A program made the position numbers and the translations under genes. DNA of 64,000 bases from Temnopleurus reevesii (Eukaryota; Echinodermata; Echinoidea; Temnopleuroida; Temnopleuridae), in contig BQKZ01000114.1 of NCBI GenBank assembly GCA_036244855.1, positions 85,284 to 149,283 on the forward strand, in the 5' to 3' direction. The notes under the pieces are model-generated. The model was given only the letters and a program-made list of their open reading frames with translations, did no database searches and had not been told where the DNA came from. How positions within the stretch are numbered: position 1 is the stretch's first letter; the number at the start of each line of letters is the position of its first letter. Shown piece after piece: positions 23,580 through 34,000 of this stretch.

Positions 23580-24870
23580 TGAAAGAAATGCAGACCTTTT
23601 TCTAGTTAAGGAATAACCAAAGCTCTTGCACTTGTCTCCAGCTTCCTGAAGACATTATGGTGCCACTGGCAGAAGAAATCAGTCACTTGCAGCCCCCCTT
23701 TCATTTTAAGACCCATTTAGCTAAATTTTTAGGGCGGGATTAGTTGGCATGAAGACTGAAACAAATGATGGCTCTTGATAGGCCTTTGGGGTATGTTATC
23801 AATCAGGGCATTTATTTAAAGATGACTATGGCATTGAATTTGTATTGGTTGTAAACGAGGTGGGGAGACTGCCGACGCCAGATTGAATGAGTGGGGCTGA
23901 GGTATATAAGGACAGATCGTAAATGATAGGTAAATTATGGCCCATATAATCCAGTGATATATTTGAATTGAGTCTGCACTTTTAGAAGTATTCCTAACAG
24001 TATTTATTTTCTGTTGAGACCAATTGAGCACTCAATAACTCCTCCTTTTTTGCTCCAGCAAAATACATTCTTTCTTTAATAATGACAGTAGAATATACGG
24101 TCGTTCCAAGAACCCCTTTTTATCAAATGTTTTTGAAAACAGCTATCACATGTTTACAAAATGTTTACCTAAAAGTGTGGAAACATCCATTTGAATTATT
24201 CATTTCCACTATTTACATGTCTTGGTTTCCAATATATCCCTTTATTAATTCATACATGACATGTCCATCAATTTTATCTGAACATTAACCATGTCCAATA
24301 GAAAACAAACAATTTAGCACACCTTCTGTATAATTTTTTTGAAACATCAAGTATTAAAATGGGTGAGCAATTTTATTGTATTTGTAAGCCAAGATTCATG
24401 AGTACCCATGTTCAATCCAGTCAAGCTGTAAAGGAATGTCATGTCATTTGAAATGTAAGAAACTGTTGAACTTGAGTATGCCATCACTTTTGACCACTTG
24501 TCAGCTTTCACTATCTAATCTTAATTTTTTGTTTCCTGAAGTTTTTTTCCATTTTCTTTCATTTTCCTTTATGATTCTTCTTCTTAATCTCAAAATAATG
24601 TTTTAAACAACAATCTTCTCTTACAGTCTTGTTTTTCCCTCATAGAATATCTCTCATATTTCTTTCTCAAAGAAGAAGAATGGACAATTTTCCATGTACT
24701 CATCTCAGTTGGCCTTAGAGTCTCTTAGTCCTATTCCCTTTCTGTTTATTTCTACTCCAGTCATTTTGCTTCATTTGCTCTTTCTTTCTTTCTCCATTCT
24801 CCTTTTTCTTTGACTTTTAATAAAATTTGAGAACCTGTCAAAATGTACTACAGATAGAAGCAATCATTTT
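23580..24870. other. AT-rich intron sequence
   Basis: No recognised feature; pyrimidine-rich around 24640-24810. Confidence 0.4.
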
Positions 24871-24879
24871 TTCAGAGAT

Positions 24880-25215
24880 GGGCAATTCAAGAGATCTTCA
24901 CCAATATCCAGTCGAGGCACGGATACATTTCAGCGCTCCACTCCAAATCCCATCAGATCGTGTGTCACGGGTAGAGGGCTCCCCCAACCCCAGATGGTTG
25001 CGATGCAGCGCATGGACGGAACCCAACCTTCAAAGAGGGTTAGCGATGGCATGAAAACATGGAAATATCAAAATACGCTTGTTGTGGGCCAGCCTGTTAC
25101 TCATTAGATAATGAGCACTTAACCGCGATCGGCCTCTACGTGCTGCCGACCTCATGAATACAGCCCCAGACATGGCGGCGCCGGAATACGATTAGCGGTC
25201 GTGGGAAATACCACA
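24880..25215. promoter_or_regulatory. Candidate regulatory island with homeodomain palindrome
   Basis: GC-rich, unrepeated 330 bp in an AT-rich setting. CTCATTA-GA-TAATGAG at 25099-25114 is a perfect 7-bp inverted homeodomain-type pair, followed at once by cacttaa (NK2-type TTAAGTG). atggcggcgccgg lies at 25173. No plausible exon was found, so a conserved enhancer in the Fe65 intron is the likeliest reading. Confidence 0.3.
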
Positions 25216-25699
25216 TTTTGCTCATTTCTCTGGGAATTCCTGCCCACTTGAAACTAGTGATACTCAACACTCCCGCTTATTCCCTGTACGCTCCGTCTTT
25301 TATGTTTTTAAACAAAAAAGCACTTCAGTGCAACGCTCTTGCAATCTTTGTAGAGACCAATGTACAGTCACATGACCCACTTGAAAAGCCAATGACTTTT
25401 AAACACCTTCAATATATTCTTCACTACCTTATATTACCCTTGTTTCATCTTATAACACCTTTTTTCCTTTCATTTAGACTTTTCTCCGACTTGCATCTCA
25501 AAGTTGAACCACTCTTGGGAGATTATATAGTGCATTCTATTTACAGATTTGACCCCCCCCCCCCACTTCCCCCAGGGGAGATGCTGAAATATCAAATGCA
25601 CTCTTCCTTTGCAAATGCAAAAATGGGGAAAGTGGCATGCAATGAATAAAGTTGCCAATTTGATGAGTCACATCTAGGAATAGTCTATCGGAATGCAGA

Positions 25700-26140
25700 A
25701 AATGTCACTGGTTGTCACTAAAGGAGAACTTTGCGGTTTCCCCTGAAAAATATCCACCAGATTTGCATATTGGAAAGCTGCCATGAGCACAGTATTGCTG
25801 CGTAGCCTTTTAGACAGTCATTTTTCTCATACCCGACGTAAGGAAAGGCAGAAGGGCATTTAGTGACAACCAGTAAATCCTGTTCAGCAAGACTACAATC
25901 GTCATATTTGATAATGATATTCATATAATTTCAAATTTGCATAATTTTCTGGATACTTGTATCTTTTGCGAGTGTGAACCACCAAAAGCAGAAGAGTATT
26001 TGATACCAACTAGTCAATCCTGTTCAGTAAGATTACAAACCTCATATTTGATGATGATATTAATATATTCAGTGTTTGAATTTGCATAAATTTTGTGGAT
26101 ACTTGTTTCCTTTGTGAGTGGAAATCACCAAGGTAATATC
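25700..26140. repeat. Foldback plus 140-bp tandem duplication
   Basis: cactggttgtcactaaa at 25708 is the inverse of tttagtgacaaccagt at 25858. The following block aatcctgttcagcaagacta..tttgcata(a)att..gg atacttgt is repeated at 26013-26110. Confidence 0.7.
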
Positions 26141-26149
26141 GAGGCAATG

Positions 26150-27810
26150 TTATGTGATTATCGTGCACCCATCTTCATCATGATATTTCCTTTGATTCTT
26201 TGTGAATATTCTTTTATTATGCTCTATTATGCATGCAGTAAATCTTTTTGCTGATGTATATTTTTCATGTCAATGTATACCATTTGAGCCACTTCATTTA
26301 GTTTAAGCTTTTGCCCCATTGTATCTTTAAATTTCCTTTGATTTTCATTTGATTTTATTTTCATTAAATCTTTATTTCTTTATTTCTGTGTATTCTATAT
26401 TACTTTTTATACATGTTTTTTTTTTATATATTGTATGAGCATATTTGTTAAATTTGTTGTTAAAAAAAATATTTGTTAAATTTTTTGTTCCTCAAATTTT
26501 TATTTCTATTTCATGTTTTTAAGAAACATATATATTCATTATGTTATTTTCTTTCATATTCACACTTTTTTTGACAATAAATATGTTAGTTTTCCATGAT
26601 TTCATATGACACCTTTTATTTATTCCTTCATCATTTCATGTGCTAAATATACCATTTCAATGTACCTATTCAGTATGCAACATGCCATTTTCCCCTGCAG
26701 CGATAATTTCCTTGCGATTTAGATTTAATTATGTTGTGTATCTCCAATCATATGAATATGTTTCAATGCCTTTGAAGATGGTTCATTTTGTTATAAAATC
26801 CTCTTAAAGTTCTTTCTTCATTTCATAACAAAGTAATACCTCCCTAGGCATAATATTTGAGAAGAAGTTATAAGAAGATTATCTGAATTATACTATAGAA
26901 GCCATTTTATTTTGGCTTTAGTCTCGAGATAATCTATTTTGAAATTATTCATAATTGCATTTTGGTTGCCATTTCATAACAAAAGAACCTTGAGCAGCTC
27001 ATCAAAATGGATAATCCAGGCTCTTGTAAAGATCTAATATTTTATGGCGATTGGGAAATCAAACAGAATATACCATTGTTATTTCATTTATTAATGATTG
27101 CTGAATGTTAAAAGCAATGTCCAAATATCCAGACTTTCAAAATTCAGACAAAATGCACAATTTATGTTGCTCATAGATGCAAAAAGAGAAAAAGAGACAA
27201 GCAATGTAATTAAAAAAGTTGCCAATTTTATTAGTGGCACTGCAGACAATATGTTTGTGAAAGCTAAGGAAAAGTCAGTGTTGAAATACAGTGGATTTTA
27301 AAGGGTATGAGGTCAAAAAATATATCACTTAAGTACAAAAAATCAACCAAAAATAACTTCATCTGAAATGATTAGGATTACTAGTGATGGATTTAGAAGC
27401 AAAATAATAAACGTCTTGTTCACAATCGATGCACAGGACATTAGAGTGAGTTAGGCCCCTTGTGTTCTTTTCGTAATACGTGTGTGTTCTTTGTGTGCAC
27501 ATCCCTATTATACATGTACATGTGAGCTACTCTTTGTACTAGTATAAAATATAATGAGAACCTTTTTATTTTTTTTAGATTCAATGTTTCAAAAACCCTT
27601 TTTAATTTCATGTGATGTTTAGGGGAACTGGTTTCACTACGGACTAGCAGATTATCATTTTCGGCCTTAAATACGTGCGCTATATAAATTGCATCTATTA
27701 TTATTATTATTGGAGAAAAGGACAATATCTTCTTTAATTAATAGTTCATTACATACATTTATGCATGTACAGAGCAATTCTTTATTGCAATAATTTTAAC
27801 TTTTCTATAT
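26150..27810. other. AT-rich intron before Fe65 exon A
   Basis: No exon found. A SINE-type tail (gtgcgctatataaattgcat then (att)n) lies at 27672-27712. The final 30 bases form the T-rich acceptor tract of exon A. Confidence 0.5.
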
Positions 27811-27816
27811 TTTCAG

Positions 27817-28070
27817 GGACTTTGCTTATGTGGCACGGGACAAGGTGACCAAGCGATACAAGTGCCACGTTTTCCGATGCGACATCCCGGCTAAGGCCAT
27901 CGCCAACGCGCTGCATGAGATCTGCGCCAAGGTGATGAGCGAGCGTCAAAAGGGCAACACAATCTCCATGGTAACCCAAGGTCAGATGATCAGACAGCAG
28001 CAGCAACAACAATTAATGCAAATGAAGAGTATTTCATTGGACAGCAGCAAGGATGCCACACATACGCCAT
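27817..28070 (+). CDS. APBB: Fe65 exon A: end of PTB1 plus Gln-rich linker
   Basis: 254 nt. The acceptor follows a T-rich tract ending ttttcag and the donor is consensus gtaagt. It enters with the last base of a split codon and leaves with the first base of another. The opening DFAYVARDK and [20 protein letters not shown] are the last strands and C-terminal helix of PTB1; the helix continues as ICAKVM. Then comes a linker with a run of six Gln coded by cag/caa, followed by [15 protein letters not shown]. The exon is much richer in GC than the surrounding intron. Its last ~55 bp are copied twice more just downstream. Confidence 0.93.
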
Positions 28071-31000
28071 GTAAGTGCATTTATCTGTCTTTGCCTCTCC
28101 CCACCCTGGATACGAATTCTGCAAAACTTTTGTTTCCATGCTATTAAACTCAGAAAAAATGGGTCTATGGCAGTAACTATTACTGCAAATGAAGAGTATT
28201 TCGTTGGACAGCAGCAAGGATGCCACACATACGCCATGTATTTGCCTTCCCTCACCCAGGTTGCATCACAGTGTATGATTACAATATGCCTGTTTGAATT
28301 TAAAGCTCAATTTTGACCATCAATATGTTTGGAAAATTGAACAATGAAGTGCAAATTAAGAGTATTTCGTTGGACAGTAGTAAGGATGCCAAACATACAC
28401 CATGTAAGTGAATTAATTTTTGTTTGCCTCTCCGTACCCTGGTTATAAATCTTGCAATATGGTTGTTTAACATTAAACATTAAGCTCACAACAACAAAAA
28501 AGAATTGCTTTGTGAAACAACACCCAGGTAGGCCCATTGTGATCTTATTGAACCTAAACCAGGTAGCTCTACTGGGAGTCATTAAGCACCAAGCTATGAG
28601 TGGTTTGGAATCTACATTTACTACATGTACTTCACAATGTCCTTGGCATTAAGTCACACTTGTGTGAAACCTAGCCCATGTAGGATAAAGGGTAGTTTAC
28701 ACTTTGTCTCGAATTCAGAGTTCATACAGCAAATGAAAGCATGTTCCAGTCATTTATAAAATCACTCTTAACCTGAAGAACAACTTTGTAGAATTCCTTT
28801 GTGAAACACCACCCAGGTAGGCCCATTGTGATCTTATTGAACCTAAACCAGATAGCTCTACTGGGAGTCATCAAGCAGCAAGATATGAGTGGTTTGGAAT
28901 CTATAGTTACTACTTCAACTTCACGATGTTCTTGGCATTAAGTCCCATTTACTGTGAAGCCTAGCCCATGTAGGACAAAGGGCACAAAAAGTAGTTCACA
29001 CTTTGTCTTGGTTTTAGTATTCATACAGCAAAAAAAAACATGATCCAGTCATTCACAAAATCATCTGTAACTTGAAGAACAACTTGGTAAAACTGCTTTG
29101 TGAAACACCACCCAGATAGATCCATTGTGATCTTATTGCACCTAAACCAGGTAGCTCCACTGGAAGTCCCAAAGCGCCAAGTTATGAGTGATTTTGAATA
29201 TATATGGTTACTACTTCACTTCACGATGTCCTTGGCATTAAAGCCTACTTGTGTGAAACCTTGCCTATGTAGGGTAGTTCACACTTTTTCTGGGTTTATG
29301 TGTTCATACAGCGAATAAAAACAGTTTCTAGTCATTTGTAAAATCACTCTCATCTTTAAAAACAACTTTGTAAAATTGCTTTGTGAAACACCATCCAGGT
29401 AGGCCCATTGTGATTTCAATGAACCTAAACCAGGTAGCTCTACTGAGAGTCCCAAAGCACCAAGTTATGAGTGGTTTTGAATCTATAGTTACTACTTCAA
29501 CCATGCTGTCCTTGGCATTGAGACCCACTTGTGAGAAACATAGCTCCAGAACGATAAAGGGTACAAAATATCATTCACTCTCCATACAGCAAATAAAAAC
29601 ATGCTTCAGTCATTCCTAAAAAAAATCACTCTTAGTTTGAAGAACAACTTGGTAAAATTACTTTGTGAATCAGCACCCAGTGAGGCTTATTGTGTTATTG
29701 AACCTAAACCAGGTAGCTATACTGGGAGTCACAAAGCGCCAAGTTATGAGTTGTTTTGAATCTACAGTTACCACTTCATGTTTTGTGAAACACCATCCAG
29801 GTAGGCCCATTGTGATCTTATTGAACCTAAACCAGGTAGCTCCTTTGGGTGGCACGAAGCACCAAGTTATGAGTGGCTTTGAATCTACAGTTACTACTTC
29901 AACTTCACGATGTCCTTGGGTTTAAATCCCACACCTATAAAGGGTTGTTCACACCGTAAATTCATATTATAGGACTTAAAACACACAGTGTTACAGGTTA
30001 ATCCAAGTTAAAGGTACTGCATCAGATAAATGATTTCTTCTTATTGTAGAAAACGAAATAAGTTACAAACAACTTTAAGAACAGCTGGTATTAGTTCTTG
30101 TGCTGGAATTTAGAATCTGATGAGTTTAACATTCAATGACATTCTACAATCTTTCCTTTTTCTCTAACCTTTGAGATTAACTTGTGTAATGCTATCCAAA
30201 CACTGAAAACTGGTGAAATTTTGAGGCATCCTGTTGTGCAAAATGGGAGACATCATTACTGCTTTATATCTATAGATATGACTTCTCAGTAACTTAGAAT
30301 GTGAATGACTGCCTCTTGACTAGGGAAACATTCTAGACTCTGACTGAAAGAGAAAAACATCGAGAGCATTGATGAATCGTCATGTGATTAATACTCTGAA
30401 CCAGATGCATATTTACCCCGATACTTAATCCATTACGATATTTCCCGTGCAGAGTCATTCCTAGTGGGTCGGGTTTCTTTGAAAACTCTCTCCAAATGTC
30501 ATAAACAGTTCAATCAAATTTTGCTCATGATTTCTTTCAATGTGATGATTGGGTTTCAAAGCCTGCAATTTTTTTCCTGTTGGTTATGTGTCTGGCTGGC
30601 GGTGATTTATATCTGTCTGGCTATTCTGTGTATTCATCTGTTCTCCTCTCACTCATATTTTTTGCATCTTATCTTCTTCTTCTTCTTCTTCTTCTTCTTC
30701 TTCTTCTTCTTCTTCTTTGTCTTTGTCTTCATCATCATTTCCTTCTTCTTCTTCTTCTTCTTTGTCTTCTTGTTCTTCTCTTTCTTCTGCTACTTCTATG
30801 TGTTCTTCTCCTTCTCTATATTCCTTTTGTTTTTAATTTCCATCTCTCCTTTATATCTCCCCCTCAATCTGTAATTTCCTCTCTCTTTCACTCTTTTCAC
30901 TTGCATTTATTTTTCTCTCATATTTTAAGAATTATATTTTTCTTATCTCACAATCCCACCGGTTCTATCTTACCTTTCCCCTCTCCCTTCCTCTCTTTCT

Positions 31001-34000
31001 CTCCCCTCTTCCTCTGCCCTCTCCCTTCCTCTCTTTCTCTCCCCTCTTCCTCTCCCCTCTCCCTTCCTCTCTTTCTCTCCCCTCTTCCTCTGCCCTCTCC
31101 CTTCCTCTCTTTCTCTCCCCTCTTCCTCTGCCCTCTCCTATTTCTCTCTCTATATGTGTCATTTTTAAAAAATCTTATATATCTCTTTTAGTAAATTTTT
31201 CTCAATGCAAGATGGTATTCAATGACTATATTTATTCTCTTTCTTTTCTCTCTTTTCTTGAGCAGCAGGTGTGGACTTTCCTACCCCGAAGATGGAGCCC
31301 ATCACTGTCTTCCGTGCGAACTATGTGGGAAGCACGTCAGCGCTCAAACAAGCAGGTAAATAGAATTGTAATGATTGAGGGAGGAGGGGAGTAAAGGATA
31401 ACAGAGATAGAGAGAAGCAAAGGGAGGGAAAGTAAGGAGTGAGGGAGAAGGAACATAGAGTCCATCACTGTATTCCGTGCCAACTACGTTAGAAGCATGT
31501 CGGCCTTCAAATAGTCAAGCAGATAAAAAGAGGGGATTGGATGGAAAGGGGAGGGGGAGAGAGGAGAGGGGGAGGGAGAGAGGAGAGAAGTAGGGAGAGA
31601 GGAGAGAGGTAGGGAGAGAGGAGAGAGGAGAGAGGTAGGGAGAGAGGAGAGAGGGAGGAAGAAATGAGAGAGGTAGGGAGAGAAGAGAGATGTAGGGAGA
31701 GAGGAGAGAGGGATGGAGAGAGAGTGACAAGGGGAGGGATGGTGAAGATGGAGCCCATCACTGTCTTCCGTGCAAAGTATGTTGGAAGCACATCACCACT
31801 CAAGCAAGAAGGTACGCTATAATGCAATGATTGAGGGATAGAAGGAAGGAGGGAGAAGAGGACAGAGGGAGGAAGGGACAAGTTGGAGCAAATGAATGTC
31901 TTCCATGCAAACTATGTTGGTAGAATGTCGGTGCTCAAACAAGAAACGAGGGATTAGATTGAAAGGAGAAGGAGGGAGAGATGAAAGAAAGAAAAAGGGA
32001 GGGAATGTGATGGTCAATCACTCTCTTCCGTGCAAACTATGTTGGAAGAGCATCAGTGCTCAAACAAGCAAATAAATTATCACAAACATAGAGGGAGGGA
32101 AGGAGAGGGGATGAAGGGTGATAGAGAGGGAAGGATGAAGGGGGAAGGAAGGAGCAGGGAGAGGAAGGGTGCCCATCACTTAAACAAGCAAGTGTTTTAA
32201 CTTTAGTGAAGGAGAGAAGTCGAGAGAGAGCGAATGGGTAAGTTAGGAGAAACAAATGAAGGATGAATTAATGGAGGGAGTGAGCGGAGGGAGTGAGATG
32301 GCGGAGGAAGGGAGGGAGGGCATGGCGAAAATGGAGCCCATTGTTATATTTTTCCCATTGTTTGTATGTTATATTGCTGTCATATTTTAAATACTTGCAT
32401 TGACAGACTCAAATTATGGAAAAGAATGCAAACATGTTTAGTATACTTTCCTATCTTATTTTAACTTGCAGGCATGGACGTGCTCAACGATGCTATAGAC
32501 AAGGTGGTTGGAAACGTAGGTGAAGAGCAGTGGACTCCGGTCAGGATCGAAGTAGCAGTTTCAACGGTCACTGTCACCAGTGTCAAGGTATGTTTATATT
32601 AGGGGCATATTGTGTGATTCTGACATAGCAACAAGTTCAGGGTCATTGTTTTGAGAGAGTAAGATGCATGTATGTGTTGAATTATGCTTTAAACATAGGC
32701 AAGAGCAATGGACTCCGGTCAGAATCGAGGTAGCAGTTTCAACAGTCACTGTCACCAGTGTCAAGGTATGCTAATTGGGTGGGCACCTGTTGCATGAATC
32801 TGACATTGCAACAAGTTCAGTAACATATTGCATTTAGAGCAAAAAAAGAGAGATACAGAATGATGATTGGAAGCTTGAGTGAACGATCAAGGTAGCGGTA
32901 TCACTGGCAACTGTCACCAATTGAAAAACTAAGTTTGATAGCTTAGGGACCTGTTGCAGGAGTCTAGCATTGCATGAAATTTAATTAATGAAATTGTAGA
33001 GAGGGTGATTTAAAATATGAAAAACAGGAAACTCCAGGGAGCTATATTAATGATCAATTCACAAGTGTCACGGTATAGTTGATACATCAAGACACTGTTG
33101 CATGAGTCTGACACAGCAACACGTTCATTGACATCGCATCGATATTCATGAAAGTGCATTAGAAATGTCACTTAGCTTCATTTGGCCATCAATTATTTAC
33201 ATACATGTAGCCATGTACCTTTTCTACGCTTGTAAGCGGGAAGTTTGCAATTTTGATGCGCATTCAGTAATGGATATGAATTCATAATAAGCATTGCATG
33301 TAGTTGAACTCACTCTACTGAAATCCAAAAACCAATTAAATTTTTCCTGTAAGCAGTACATTTTATTTTCTCTTCAATCCTAAAATCTTCACCATATCCA
33401 AGACCTCTTGTATGTGATAAGAAAGTAAACCTGGCAGGATTATCTATTCTCTGTAATTCTTGCAAAACGGGGGCAACAACTGGGCTAAATCCAGGGTAAT
33501 AATGATACCCAAACACCTTGAGTACTGTTTAAAATGGCTACTTGTTCTACATCAATTGCATGTATTTAAATATTTCACACAAGAAAGTTGAAGTACAAGA
33601 ATACTCTATCAATTTTCTTTGTTTCTTTCCCCCCTTTCAGAGTAAAGAAACTGTTGCAGAATACAGGTTGCGCCGGTTTCATGTCATTCCTAAGCATAAA
33701 AGAATAATATTACTCTTTACCATTTCTTTTCATTCATTTGCAATTGCTCTTTGTCATCAATGTTTTCTTATACAATGTATAAATTGATCCTCATTCCTGC
33801 TTTCCATCCCCTTAAAAAGCAAGATGGAAACTGCTGCAGAAAATTGGATGCATTTCATGGGTTGTTTTTGTAGGCTTAGGAGGTGTTGTTCAAAATTAAT
33901 TACTGCAAATCAACTGCAACTTTGCAAATTGTAAAGCGTATTTTCATTTGCACACGGTATGCGCATTTAAAAAGATGCGCATGAAACAATGATTTTGTTT

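Noticed and set aside
1..27816. Upstream Fe65 exons (WW domain, start of PTB1)
   Set aside because: Looked for the G-V-G-R-D-x-G-R and W-x-x-x-x-D motifs that should precede exon A; none found with splice sites, so they are probably outside the window.
28505..29935. CRISPR-like array of spaced repeats
   Set aside because: Units of ~290 bp with diverged repeats inside a eukaryotic intron; no short identical repeats with unique spacers.
30464..31191. Open frames of 136 and 203 codons before Fe65 exon B
   Set aside because: Products of the (CTT)n and CT minisatellite; no sequence complexity.
31507..31881. 124-codon minus-strand Ser/Leu/Pro frame
   Set aside because: Translation of the GA minisatellite that separates exon B copies.
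33310..33516. Minus-strand 68-codon frame as a gene
   Set aside because: Mixed composition but no family, splice sites or partner exon; kept only as a note.
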